NCBI GenBank assembly: GCA_037976565.1 | Contig: CP137675.1 | Span: 6,104,272 to 6,168,271 of the forward strand | From: Mesocentrotus franciscanus | Taxonomy: Eukaryota > Echinodermata > Echinoidea > Camarodonta > Strongylocentrotidae | Reading direction: 5' to 3' | DNA length: 64,000 bases | Shown here: piece after piece, positions 25,246 to 36,968 of the stretch | Numbering within the stretch: position 1 is the stretch's first letter | Layout of the letters: the number at the start of each line of letters is the position of its first letter | Program-made: the position numbers and the translations under genes | Notes under the pieces: generated by a model | Seen by the model: the letters and a program-made list of their open reading frames with translations, nothing else | Databases searched by the model: none | Told to the model about the DNA's origin: nothing

Positions 25246-27122
25246 CTGTTGAAGAAAATATTATTACAATGTTTTAGCCTTTGTCTTTAATTAGAAGTGA
25301 AATAATGTCTGCAAATTATGCTACGGCTTGTATAATTGGATCCATCACTGTATCGTTGCAAATGAATACTGATAACATAATTACTTAAACATTGATATTT
25401 CTTATTTATGAACAGAAGCGTAAGGGCACAATGTCCAGTTTCTAAATTTTGCGAGCGGGCAAAGCAAGCGAGCAAAAGTATTGACAATGCATGTGTGCCA
25501 TTAAGATGCACTATAGATACGATGAATCAACCCGCTACCCGTAAATGAGGCGACAGTTGAGCGACTATTGGTAATTTAAACAAAATTTAGAAGACTACAT
25601 CTACCCCCCCCCCCAGCCCCGGATCGGTCTCATACCCATATGACGTAAAAATTAGCTGTCAATGCCATAGCTGCCAAAGATGCTTCACAATTTTGTTAGC
25701 TTATTTTCTTTATTATCATTTTGGGGTTAATATACCGTTCAGTTACACGATGTATTACTCACACGTACTTCTAGAATGATGCAATTAATCTCACTTTACA
25801 AAATGAGAACTCCGTGCTTTGCTTGAAAATGTCCAACTTCACATAATCCAACGAGTCTTCCATCACAGACTTTGATACTAAAAATGTACCCTGTCTCAAG
25901 ACAACCCCAAAGCATCTTTACATTGGTGTAAATATTCAAATTTGAATGGCAAGCGCGGTAAAAACTAAATAGACCTATTTACTAATGTATTTAAATTTAT
26001 GCATGTTTCTTTCCTCAATCATTGGTTACCAACTATTTAATTCACTTCCTACGCATAATGGCATCTCCATGGATGGAAATTGCAACTTTGCATATATTCG
26101 TTGTTGGTATGAAGGGCAGGTTAACACTTTTTAGTCGTCAAGAGAAACTTTTGTTCAAAAGGTATCCATAGATTTAGTAAACAGGTCTAGCAAGAACAAC
26201 ATGGTTTATTATATAGGCATACGTTAGGTGATTATGGAAGCATTAGTCCGATGTCAGAAAGTTTAGACCCTGTATGCCGTGTGATAAATCAAGAGTTTGT
26301 GCATGCAAACTACGTCTTAAGAAGAAAGTGCAACGTCCTTTTAAAACCAAAATCGGTGTCAACGTTAGTATAACACATTATTTACTCTAAGCAATTAATG
26401 TCAAACAGTGCGGATACACAGCATCAACAACGTTCTAGGGCTACGTCATGAAGACACTAACAATGATAAGCTGCTTGTTTGTTGCGCTATGAAAAGCAAT
26501 AAAACATGTGTGGCATGACGTCGCATCTATCTTCAAAATATGAACATTAAAAAAGAGACATTGAACTCTAAGCGGTACGTGAAGGGGTGGTTTATATTGA
26601 TCCTATGGAGTTTGTCCTTAGAAAAAACAAAAAATCAGTGTGTTGAGAACCAAAAGAGCAAAGCTTTTACGCCTTTCCTTCGTTAGTTTAACCACTTTTT
26701 AGATTTATAGAATTTTATACTGAATTATAGCAGTTCATTCTGTAATCAAGCTTTCTTCTGAGGTGTTAACATGATAAAAAATCAATGAATAATGAAAATC
26801 AATGAACGCGTTTAAAAATATAAGCAAATATTTTTTGTTAGAAACCAGAAAGATGCGTTTATCCAATTGTAAATGTGAAAATACATACCGTACATCTGGA
26901 TGCATATACAACTTCATAAAAAATAGATACCGTTTAGTCATTAAATAAAAAAAATATCCCCGGCTATTTTGGGTAAACTAATATTTCTTTATATAACTTA
27001 AAAGTTATTTCTTATAGCTAGATTTCTATTTCCATATTTCTTTTAAGATGAATAGACTAGACCGTTTCTCTTTTCTCTTTTTTTTTGAAGTCTCTCACAC
27101 ACTTTCCCGTTTAATTTCTTAT

Positions 27123-27146
27123 CCCTCTCTCTCTCTCTCTCTCTTT
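27123..27146. repeat. (CT)n microsatellite
   Basis: Pure CT dinucleotide run. Confidence 0.95.
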
Positions 27147-28254
27147 ACCATCTGTCTCTGTATTTATCTTACTTTCTCTCTATCTCATCCATCCCCCTAG
27201 AATGAAAACCCCTAAGGTTTTCATTTCTTCCTCCCTATTTTGTCCTCAATCGATTGTTCTTCCTCTTTCGCCTCATCATATGAAGAAGAAAACAAATCCA
27301 TAGAGAATGATAACCATGTAACCGCGAAAATATAATCTCCGTGCTGCAGTTATTACTATTGTTAACCAATACTCGAAACATATCATATTCCCGGGTTCTT
27401 TTACTTCTGGGGCGAAGAGGAAAGTCAGTTTTGTTTGTTCCCAATCTTCTCATCTTAGTAGTTAATATCTGGATCTGATTTTGCAAAGACACTTCTTGTA
27501 TCATACTGTACTGTGTATCAATTTTGAGAAAATTATAGCCCGAAGGGGGAAAATTCATTGTCAAATGAAACTTCTTTGTCTGCTCTCAAACTTAACAAGT
27601 AAAGAATATAAATTGTACAGAGTCTGATTAATGACCACTAGAAGAGGATGATGAGAACAGATTTGTTTGTAACGAAGTTAAAGTTTAAAACAAAACTTAA
27701 TTATTATAGAGATTACGATTTTTTGTAGAGGTCATAGAATAAGTGACTGAACGTCTGTCTTTTAAGACTAACGGTATGTCATCAACAACAACAACAAAAA
27801 CTAAAACAATACACCTCACAAAGAAAAAGGAAAGGAGGGGCAGGTAGTTAACAATTGCGAAATAATATGGCAGTGAAAACAAATGTTATGGCACCATGAT
27901 GGCATGTTTAGTTGTTTATTCACGACATTCTTTTGATTATGAAACCTTGTAGTGGTGAATTTAATTTGGTTATTTCGCCCAGACATTCTCCTTCATATTA
28001 TGCGATTGATAATATAATCTTCTTTCCCCCATTTTTTGTTGTTGGGGGTGGTCAATTTCTAGTAAAAGGTTGTCATGGTTTGGCGAGGCATTACTAAAGT
28101 TGGGCATAAAATTGCCCAAATCTTGATAAGACACAACAACTGCTTTCCTGTTTGGCAATTATTACCTAACAATTTTTTGTTTACAGTAAGTGCTTTTTCT
28201 AAATGATATCTAGTATTGGGGAAGCAACACTTCTGCATATATGTGCTGAACTCA

Positions 28255-28325
28255 GTTCTCTCTCTCTCTCTCTCTCTTTCTCTTCGTTCTTTTTATTAAA
28301 AAAAATATTTTCCTTCCTCCCCTCT

Positions 28326-28362
<37 letters not shown>

Positions 28363-28372
28363 CCTCCCATTA
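28255..28372. repeat. Two (CT)n microsatellites
   Basis: CT runs at about 28255-28278 and 28322-28365, separated by an AT-rich spacer. Confidence 0.9.
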
Positions 28373-28680
28373 CTTATCGGTACATTTCGATCTACATGAA
28401 TTCCAAAAAAAGCTTTAAATACTCTTTATACTGTCCAAACAACGCCTAAAGGAAGAGAAAACGGCGTAAACAACCATAATTGGCAAAGTTCTAAATTTCT
28501 TCTCCCAAATGAAGATCAAATGAAGAAAACATGTAAATTGTGATACAGTGTTTTATCCAATAAGCTCATAATCTTACGCGCCCTTTTCAGCGCAGGATAT
28601 ATGGGATATGCATGTATTATAATCAAGTGTTATGCCTTTATTAAAGGTGTGGTATTGTAAGGCTATGAAAACAATATAGC

Positions 28681-28707
28681 ACTAGTAGTAGTAGCAGTAG
28701 TACAGTA

Positions 28708-28739
<32 letters not shown>

Positions 28740-28860
28740 ATGGTAGTAGTAGTAGTAGTAGTAGTAGCAGTAGTACAGTGTAGTAGTAGTAGTAATGGTG
28801 GTAGTAGTAGTAGTAGAAGTGGTAGTAGTAGTAATGGTGGTAGTAGTAGTAGTAGTAGTA

Positions 28861-28891
<31 letters not shown>

Positions 28892-29099
28892 CAGTGGTAG
28901 TAGTAGTAATGGTAGTAGTGGTTGTTGTAGTAGTAGTAGTAGTGCCGGTGGTACAATGTAACAATACAATGTAATAGTGGTGGTAGTAGTGGTAGTGGTG
29001 GTGGTAGTAATGGTGGTAGTGGTGCGGTGGTACAATGTGGTGGTGGTGGTACAATGTGGCAATGGTAGCGGTGGTACAGTGTAATGGTGGTGGTGGTGG

Positions 29100-29130
<31 letters not shown>

Positions 29131-29359
29131 GGTGGTGGTGTGGTGGTGGTGGTGGTGGTGGTGGTGGTAGTGGTTGTGGTAGTATAATGGTGGTGGCGGC
29201 GGTGGTGCAATGTAGTGGTGGTACAATGTAGTAGCAGAGTAGAGTGGTGGTGGTGGTAGTGGTAGTAGTAGTGGTAGTAGTAATAGTAGTAGTAGCGGTA
29301 GTAGTAGTAGTAGTAGTAGTAGCAGAGTAGTCGAAGTAGTAGTAGTAGTAGTAGTAGCA

Positions 29360-29400
<41 letters not shown>

Positions 29401-29424
29401 CAATGTAGTAGCAGAAGAAGTATT
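28681..29424. repeat. TAG/TGG trinucleotide satellite, about 740 bp
   Basis: On the plus strand the array goes from mainly TAG units on the left, through TGG units near 29075-29165, back to TAG on the right. It is interrupted at intervals by TACAATG or TACAGTG words, such as GGTACAATGTGG. Long threonine-, tyrosine-, leucine- or serine-rich open frames on both strands are produced by the repeat and are not genes. Confidence 0.95.
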
Positions 29425-31486
29425 AGTAGTGCGCGCAGTCCATTCAATAATAAATGTCAGGCCTTATTTGCTTTTAAGGATGAACTATTTTACTATTTGT
29501 AGTATGGTTTATATCTTCGAAATATTTTCTTTACATTTTGGTTACTATTTTATTTCACATATAATTTTGTATGTTATTTTTCTGCTATCCATGTAAAATG
29601 GGATGCCGATCAAACATGATTTTCATATCAAGTTAAACAAAAATCATTTATGATCGGCATGCCAAACTTTTTTAGCGGCACGATAGCCAATTAAAATGAT
29701 AATTTATTAGAATTTGTGAGCAATTATGTAATAATAGTGGATATAAGTGCAGTTTAAGAAACATGTCAAAACATAAAATATGCAAATTTCTTTCTGTTTT
29801 AAGAAGTTGATATTCATTTTACTTGAAATTTTCGACAACCTACGCTCTCTAAGTACAGACAATAGATTAATACAAATTACAGTACTTCAATTTTCATTTC
29901 AAACTGGAATCAGGTGGTTTAAAACAGGTGGTTTAAAACGCCCACTAATGGATCGGATGATAATGAACATTATGACAAAGAAACTGTAGGATGTCTGAAT
30001 GAGCTAATACCGCGTTGGCGTATCTAAAAAAAAATACTGCGCTAGATTGCTAGAAGGTTGATAGCAACTTTGTTTAAACCAGACTTATGCAGAAAGGCAT
30101 GTAATTGATGGACTAAGTTTTTCATTACATCTATTCTAATTCACTGATTTTACAAGCAAGAAAACGGGGAATTTCGAAATATGAGATAAACTGAGGAAAA
30201 TGTAATACATCTTGATTTTAATACAGCAGTATCATACTTTGATCAACTTTCGTCGATGCTAATATATAGAGCGGATGGAATTCCAGTTCACAGATCTCAT
30301 TCTGTAGGTATTGTTATACGTTTACCAAGAAGGCATAAACTTTATCATCTTCATAACGAGGATTTTTTTCATCCTACTATGTTACCGATGCTCTCCTCGG
30401 TAGAGTGACAATTAAACGTGTGTCTTTCCCCGTGTTTCCACACACATTCCGGGAGAATTTTGATCAAACACAAAACGTATGAAGCCTTTTTCAAATCGCA
30501 TTTCATCATGTTGCTTATTCTTTTTAATGTTAGCAGCGATTCTAGCCTACCTCTGACGATATTCTAAAGCCCCCCGTTCTAGACTGACGAAATATCGTCT
30601 ACCTATTGTTTTTGCTATCTCTGTAAACAGAGACATCAAACACCGAATGTAGAGCGAAATATCGTCTTTATCAGCAAGCCGACGACCATTGTATTATTAT
30701 TATGGCAATAAAAAGTATGTTTTGTAAAGACGTTTTTGGTTATATTTACGGAGACGAAATGGTGTTCTTGATGGTGCGTTATTGTTAAAGATTTAACCCT
30801 TGCAGAACAGGATCTCTTTTTAGGGCTAATGATTGATCCCAAAGTGTTCTTCAAATTGGCAACAATAATATTGCTCTGAAAACAATATACATGGGCGAGA
30901 ATGTTGTCGAAAAGTTTTTAAAATTTGACAATTTTTTATATAAATAACGATGATTTTGAATCTCTTAGCATGTTGCCAATTCAAGGATTTGAAAGCTTAG
31001 TTTTCATGTTAAAATTTATGGTATGAAACGCAATATAGCAATGAAATAGAAATGAGTGCAGTGTGTGCAGAAACTTTTGCCCTTGCCCATGCATCTGGCA
31101 TATCTTGAAAGCTCTGAATCAGAAGCTATTGAGCCAAACAACAAAATGTGGAATGATTGTCACGAAAGGGTTCAACACGGACTATGCATATCACGTAAGC
31201 CATGCACTGGATCACTACACGCTAGAGCTTCTTTATCAACAACACTAAACATCAACTACAAGAGCCGAAATACTTTCCTTGTTTTACTGCACTGTTTATC
31301 CTACTATAAACATTAAAGAGTACCGAAGCGCTAACGACATATTCACTCTTCGTCCTTGTTAATGTTTCCAAACAACAGAGCCTGCGCATGAGGTTCACCG
31401 CGAAATCATTCAAGCAACGGGCTGGAGCAGGGCAGGGCAAATTCTGTGTTTGACCGTGGTTTGATCACCACACCATTAGGCCTTAA

Positions 31487-31727
31487 AAAAAAGATGTTGT
31501 ATTGCCCTTTAGGTGCCAAAACATGGGTCGGTCGGTCGGAAATCTGTTGTGTTTTTTTCTCCCTCTTTGGGCTGATATTTCTCAGTTTTGAATGCTTTAA
31601 ATACATATTTTTTATTCATTAAACATTTTTTTTCTAAGAAACGGTAAAAAAAATAATAATAAATAAAAAGCCGACTGTAAATTTTAATATTTTTGGGTCG
31701 GTCGCAAAGGGCAATACAACATCTTTA
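31487..31727. mobile_element. Short TTAA-flanked element with 21-bp perfect inverted repeats
   Basis: The 21 bases at 31490-31510 are the exact reverse complement of 31706-31726. The core word is GATGTTGTATTGCCC. TTAA flanks at 31483-31486 and 31728-31731 fit a TTAA target duplication. GTCGGTCGG-type words occur near both ends. No protein is encoded. Confidence 0.75.
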
Positions 31728-31908
31728 TTAAACGCCTTATTTGGCACAAAAATGTTGTGAACCACCAACCTTGACATCTTGGCCATTATGACGTCACACT
31801 TCGGTGCTCTATCTTTAATCATAATACTGTACCATGCTGATGTACATTGACTACTTTTATTTTATCTGTACATCATACCTGTGGCGTGGTTATGATGATA
31901 CAAATATC

Positions 31909-31966
31909 GGAGTGTATATCCCCTATAAAGGCTATATTGTATCATTTGGGGGATATACACTATAAG
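31909..31966. repeat. Hairpin
   Basis: GTGTATATCCCC near 31911 is mirrored by GGGGATATACAC near 31951, a 12-bp perfect stem. Confidence 0.7.
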
Positions 31967-32547
31967 TGTGTGCTTAGTGCAGCCAGCTATTGGATGAGAA
32001 TGATTATTGAAATAATTATGTGTGATGATAGAGTTCTACTAAGCGGGTTAGTGACATGATCGTGGTATACTGTAAAAACAACAGATGGCGCTATTTAATA
32101 GAAACTGGCACAGTCATCACATCATCTAACTCGGTTCAAAACGACGACTATTGCTTTGTTGGGCCAGCAAACAAGACAAGGTTAAGCGCCATGTAGTGCA
32201 AAACTGAAACCAACTAGGCAAAGCTCACTGTCTAGATGACCCTTGACTGCAAGGTCATGAAGGTTGCAATGATAAATGAATGATGACATGAAATTAAAAA
32301 CAAATTGCTCATGAAATATATTTTGCCGATTGATTACTTGTGCTAATCAAGTCCGACAGTAATTTAACGCATATTGACCACTATTAATTTTGTAATTTCA
32401 TTATGTACGATGTCAATCTCAAACGGCCCGTCAAAGGCCGCACCAGTTTCTGACGCAGTCCTACGTGATTAAAATGACGCTTCTTGTGCAGAAGGAATTA
32501 GAAAGTCTGTTTCGCAAAGGAAATGTAGAGATTAGTTACATCGACTG

Positions 32548-32661
32548 AAGCCCACGAGACCGACAAAATCAGTCTAGTGAACATTCTGAAAAGTTGTCAG
32601 AAGGCCCATTAGACCGACAGCCCACCCATCGGTCTTGTGGGCTAACGGTCTACTGGGATTT
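32548..32661. repeat. Inverted repeat with two nested stems
   Basis: AGCCCACGAGACCGA at about 32549 is mirrored by TCGGTCTTGTGGGCT at about 32629 with one mismatch. A related pair, GGCCCATTAGACCG and CGGTCTACTGGG, overlaps it. The words AGACCG and CGGTCT therefore occur four or more times in alternating orientation, which suggests a small palindromic element. Confidence 0.6.
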
Positions 32662-33480
32662 CCGGTTACGGCTGTATGTAGTGCTTGTAATTTGCAAGTA
32701 AACTCTTTTATTAGTGTGGCAATATAGTTCCCTTCAATTATGAGAAACCGTGTCAGGTGATGGACAATAAACTTAGTTTTCCTGGTTGATTTCTGCTACC
32801 CGACCTAACAAGGCCATCCAGTTTGTTAGTCATCACACACCCACATCAATAATCTATAACTGTTCCATATTACTTACCGCTCTTTCCTGATCACAGAGCA
32901 TGCAATGGGAATAGAGATTACATATGAATATAGAGCACCGTTGCCAGTTTTATGACAAATTGAATAATAGTTGCTTGCGTAAGAAGTATCGTTTTTATGG
33001 CCGTTAACAAGAGCAGAATTGATTGGACGTCGACTGATATTCAATATGGAAATATCATGTTTGAAAGTCAAGGAGTTCGTGAAGTCTTTCTTTGTTTCAT
33101 CCTGTTGATGCAAATAAGACAAGGCTTAATTCAACTCACTAACAAATGTCATTAAATCATATATTTCCTCCATGTCATATTATTGTATTGCTTCCTTGAT
33201 AATCTGAGGAGCTACATTGAAAGTAGTTTTTATATAACTGACTGGAAACTTATCGATTGATAATTCTGATAGCCTATTAACAGTAGGGAATATCATTTCG
33301 AAATGACGCTAAATAATCATCTTGGAGAGGGTGTCATTGACATACTGGATATATTATGGTACCCATGAAATAACATCATGCTTAGAGAAGTTATTCATGT
33401 GTCTTTAGTAAAATAGTGGTAGGACTTTATTTCAAAATGATAAATGAGTGCTTGCTTGAATAATTCATTAGGTAAATTGA

Positions 33481-33840
33481 TTGTGTGGCTGATTGATTGA
33501 TTGATTGGTTGATTGATTGATTGATTGATTGGTTGGCTGATTGATTGATTGATTGATTGGCTGACTGATTGATTGATTGGCTGATTGATTGATTGGTTGA
33601 TTGATTGATTGATTGGCTGATTGATTGATTGATTGATTGATTGGATGATTGATTGATTGATTTATTAATCTATTGATTGATTGATTAATTTATTGATTAT
33701 TTGACTGAATGGTTTATTGACTTATTTATTTTATTTATTGGTTGATTGATCAATTGATTTACTGATTGATCGATTTCATCATTAGGTCGGTTGATTGACT
33801 GACTGTCTGAATAACTGATTGACAGACAGGCAGACAGACC
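33481..33840. repeat. (TTGA)n tetranucleotide array
   Basis: About 350 bp of GATT/TTGA units with GGTT, GGCT and TTAT variants, fading into GACAGACAGGCAGACAGACC. It ends about 35 bp from the exon of ankyrin repeat 7. Confidence 0.95.
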
Positions 33841-33873
33841 GGACAGTGTATGAATGGACAGACATGAACTTAC

Positions 33874-33970
33874 GTTCGCTTGGGCATTACCGTCGGCTCC
33901 CTTAGAGAAGTAGCTCAACGATGCTTGCATTACCCGATTCAGCAGCCATAAGAAGAGGTGTTTTCCCTTC
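33874..33970 (-). CDS. ANKDD1: ANKDD1-like exon 13: ankyrin repeat 7, carrying a 2-nt frameshift
   Basis: Acceptor TACAG and donor AAC|GTAAGT are intact. From the acceptor in phase 0 the peptide is EGKTPLLMAAESGNASIVEL, then two leucines and TAA. Read back from the donor in phase 0 the peptide is KGADGNAQAN. Together these are a textbook ankyrin repeat with exactly two bases missing between CTTCTCT and AAGGGAGCC. The exon is 97 nt where every neighbour is 99. The site is a CT run, so loss of one CT unit by slippage is the simplest explanation. It could be a sequencing or assembly error, a null allele or a real fixed lesion. If it is real and the exon is included, translation stops around residue 503, before repeats 8 to 11 and the death domain. 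Confidence 0.9.
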
Positions 33971-34555
33971 CTGTACTCACGAGATATTAACACATTGAAT
34001 TGTATAAGCATCACCTATGTGATTTTAATTATCCTTAAATCAACATATTTGGAGAAAAAATGGAGATAGAGATAAAGCGTAGAGTTCATGAAACGGATAT
34101 GAAAGAAATAGAAAATATCTGCATGCAAGTTGAGCGTATGATTTTACTCATCTTTGAATCAACATATTTGGAAACTATGAAGATGACGTAGAGTTCTTGA
34201 GACGGATATAAAACAAATATCTGCATGCAAGTTGAATTAGTTTATATCTAATAATATTTATGAATATATCCATGAAAACTACTATGTAAATTCGAAGTGT
34301 TGCACTGTAATTCTGTGACTAAAGGCTAGTTTTGTTGCACGAGTATAGGCTAGGCATGTCCAGTGCAAACCTATGCATATTGGCTCAATCCTAATTACAT
34401 CTATCAAAAACAAAGTAACAAGCAAGTATATAAACGTATGATAAATTAGAAAACCCACATTATAACCCTTGGATGCGTTCTGACCAGTTCAACACAAATA
34501 TTATAAAACAGAAAATAATTTTGAAACCCAACGAATGATTTCTGTTACAACGTAC
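33971..34555 (-). other. Intron between ankyrin repeats 6 and 7
   Basis: GT-AG intron, 585 bp. It includes two diverged copies of a 60-bp stretch with AATCAACATATTTGGA (near 34038 and 34157) and GTAGAGTTC. Confidence 0.85.
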
Positions 34556-34654
34556 CTCATTTCTAATGTTAATCTCGAGTTCATACTCGAGCAGCGTAGA
34601 GACCATTTCAACATGACCATTACCCGCCGCTAGATGGAGTGATGTAGATCCATC
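34556..34654 (-). CDS. ANKDD1: ANKDD1-like exon 12: ankyrin repeat 6
   Basis: 99-nt exon, phase 0/0, acceptor AAACAG, donor GAG|GTACGT. The peptide starts DGSTSLHLAAGNGHVEMVST and ends EINIRNE. The LHLAAGNGHVEMV core is a strong ankyrin match, and the same position in vertebrate ANKDD1 also reads LHLAAGxGH. Confidence 0.97.
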
Positions 34655-35151
34655 CTGTTTGTTGAGAGAGAAATATCAAACGATACTTAGCTTGATCAAA
34701 ATGCTTATAATGTAGCTAAATTTTATAAACAGTATATAAACAGTTTTCACCATAGTTTATTTGACAATTATAGTATAATTCGAAAGGAAAATTAATACCC
34801 TGGTTGGTGTTACTTGTCAGAATCGTCGCTTAATTTAGGTGACTGAATTGAAGTTAAATAATTAAAATAAATACTTTGAATATTTCTTTTCTTGATGTAA
34901 TTTAATTTTCATGTTATGGCTATATCAAATTACATTCATTCATATAGTACATCAAGGACACTAACAACTACATCATTCTGGTCAATTATTACCTTTATGT
35001 ATCTATATTATTTTGTCTACATATACGTGAACATTTGAATGAAGATAAGTAAAGTAAATAGAAACCACGCCTACTGACATTATTGAGAAAAATGCCTAAA
35101 CAGTAATCAATTTCAATCGAAAGATAAGGAAAGGGAATGCCGTATACTTAC
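34655..35151 (-). other. Intron between ankyrin repeats 5 and 6
   Basis: GT-AG intron of 497 bp, AT-rich. Nothing is recognised in it. Confidence 0.85.
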
Positions 35152-35250
35152 GTTTGTTCTTGCAAACTTGTTGCATTTGACTTTAGCGAGGTACTCGAGT
35201 GCTGAGACTTGGCCGTGTTCTGCCGCTACATGAAGAGGTGATTTACCTCC
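35152..35250 (-). CDS. ANKDD1: ANKDD1-like exon 11: ankyrin repeat 5
   Basis: 99-nt exon, phase 0/0, acceptor ATCAAG, donor AAC|GTAAGT. The peptide starts GGKSPLHVAAEHGQVSALEY and ends KCNKFARTN. AAEHGQ followed by ALEYL matches the equivalent ANKDD1 repeat, which vertebrates reach directly after repeat 4. Here it follows the extra linker exons. Confidence 0.96.
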
Positions 35251-36623
35251 CTTGATAATACGAATAAAAATGAATGGTTGAATTAAGGTCATAGTAATGG
35301 CAGTATCGAATTGATGACAACCATGCTTACTAATTGTAGGACATTGAAGGGCAAGGTACACACTGGTAAAACACCATAGCGAATATGATACCGACCGTGC
35401 CTTGAATTCTTACAAATGTGTACTTATATGGTTAAGCCTTCTATATAACAAAGGATTATATGATCTTAAATCATTTATCATATATTTGTTCAGCAGCAAT
35501 AAGAAAATAATTCACTGATTGATAAATTGATACGTAATATATTCAAACGTGAATATTATCGGAGTAAAAGTTATGGCAAATTTCATAATGCTAATAATTA
35601 TATCATTGTACCACAGACTCAATACCCTATTTGAATCTAGATATTTTGTTTAATACTACGTAACAATATAATGCAAGCCATTTTACTAAAGGAGGGTGCA
35701 AGTCTGTATAATGTAATTCATTCATTTACAGTTTTATTTTGGACGGTCTTTATATCAACAAAATATATACAAATATAAGTAAATTTCTTCAATAGAATGA
35801 TTTCTAATGCAGTATAAACTGATGCAGGCATCATTACGTTACAAGAATGATGCTAAATATATACATATATATATATATATATATTCATACAACCATATTG
35901 ATCGCACAAACCTCGAAATGCTCAAGAACAATTATATGCAATAGAATGATTTCGCACACAATCTAAAATCATTGTACCATAGGCACTGCAAGTTGATATT
36001 GAATTCGGCAAGGAAAACATGTCGAAACAAAATTATGCAAATTCCATCTTATACGAATAAATGACATTATGCAGTAAAAGAACAAAGCACAAACAAACAC
36101 CGAAATAAGTAAATAGCACAAAGGAGAACACACTGAGTCCTTACGTTACATAATAGGGAAATAAAATGAATTAAAGGAAGGAAGATGCTTAGTTCCATTT
36201 TGCTATATGCACTTAAATGGTCGTGCATATCTTCTTAAAGTCGAGAAGGTTTTTTTTTTAAACATCTAGTCAGTTTTAATTTAAATTTAAATTTAAATTA
36301 TTTAGGTAATTAATTTGATAATCTGCATCTTACACTAATGTGTTAATGTTCTAGGTCAACCGAACTAAACTGTTACCATGCACAAGCTTCATGTAGGTCT
36401 ACGGATGTAAGAATTATTTTGATGTGATGGAACAATAATTTGATGTGATGACATACTATAACGCATTCCAGACACGACGACATCACGGGTACATGTTTCA
36501 AAAGTACAAATCGTCATGCAATACCAACATGAACCCCATCGGTTATATCCGTACGATGAAGAGCCGGTCAAAACAGCGACATGCCGGTAACAACCGCGTC
36601 AAAGCATGCGGGATGCGGTATAC
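35251..36623 (-). other. Intron 10 (1.4 kb)
   Basis: AT-rich intron with a (TA)n tract at about 35862-35883 and a TTTAAA repeat near 36278-36300. Its donor (GTATAC, 36623-36618) is weak, and the exon frame stays open 26 codons into it, to TAA at 36543-36545. Confidence 0.75.
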
Positions 36624-36968
36624 CTCCTTTGATCTTTTCTCCATTAAGGAGTCGGACCGACGCTTTTTCATTTTCTTCTTATGTGGTTCCTTTTCAGGTT
36701 GCCGCCGTCCCTTTCTGATCATTCTCTGTGAGAACGACTCCTCATGCGGGTGCTCTGGTGTGTAGTTTATATAATAATCATAAGCCTCACTGAGGTCCTG
36801 CTTCGAAGACTCTTTCAGACGACGACAGAGGTTAGGATTGGACGAACTTAGCTCACTTTGAGCCCCGATTGACGACAAGCCCAATGACGTCGCGTTGTTT
36901 GAGAGGCAGTTCGCGGCCAGCGATGACCGACGCCGCATTTGGTCGAGTTCTTCTGGATTCAACAACCT
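36624..36968 (-). CDS. ANKDD1: ANKDD1-like exon 10: charged linker with NLS-like cluster
   Basis: 345-nt exon (115 codons), phase 0/0, acceptor CCATCAG. The donor is taken as GGAG|GTATAC because the resulting SKE/GGK junction reproduces the usual border before an ankyrin repeat. In order, the peptide has RLLNPEELDQMRRRSSLA, a serine/asparagine-rich stretch, a tyrosine-rich patch (AYDYYINYTPEHPHEE), and a basic block (RKGRRQPEKEPHKKKMKKRR) that looks like a bipartite nuclear localisation signal. RRRSS fits a basophilic kinase or 14-3-3 site. It is probably disordered. I know no counterpart in vertebrate ANKDD1. Confidence 0.8.

Larger units (their letters stand above)
25246..33873 (-). other. 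Intron between ankyrin repeats 7 and 8 (8.6 kb)
   Basis: The largest intron. It holds CT tracts (27123-27146 and 28255-28372), a 0.74-kb TAG/TGG satellite (28681-29424), a short element with 21-bp inverted ends (31487-31727), hairpins at 31909-31966 and 32548-32661, and a TTGA array (33481-33840). The remainder is AT-rich and without supportable exons. Confidence 0.8.

Noticed and set aside
28641..29447. Long threonine/tyrosine/leucine-rich open frames on both strands
   Set aside because: They are produced entirely by the TAG/TGG trinucleotide satellite.
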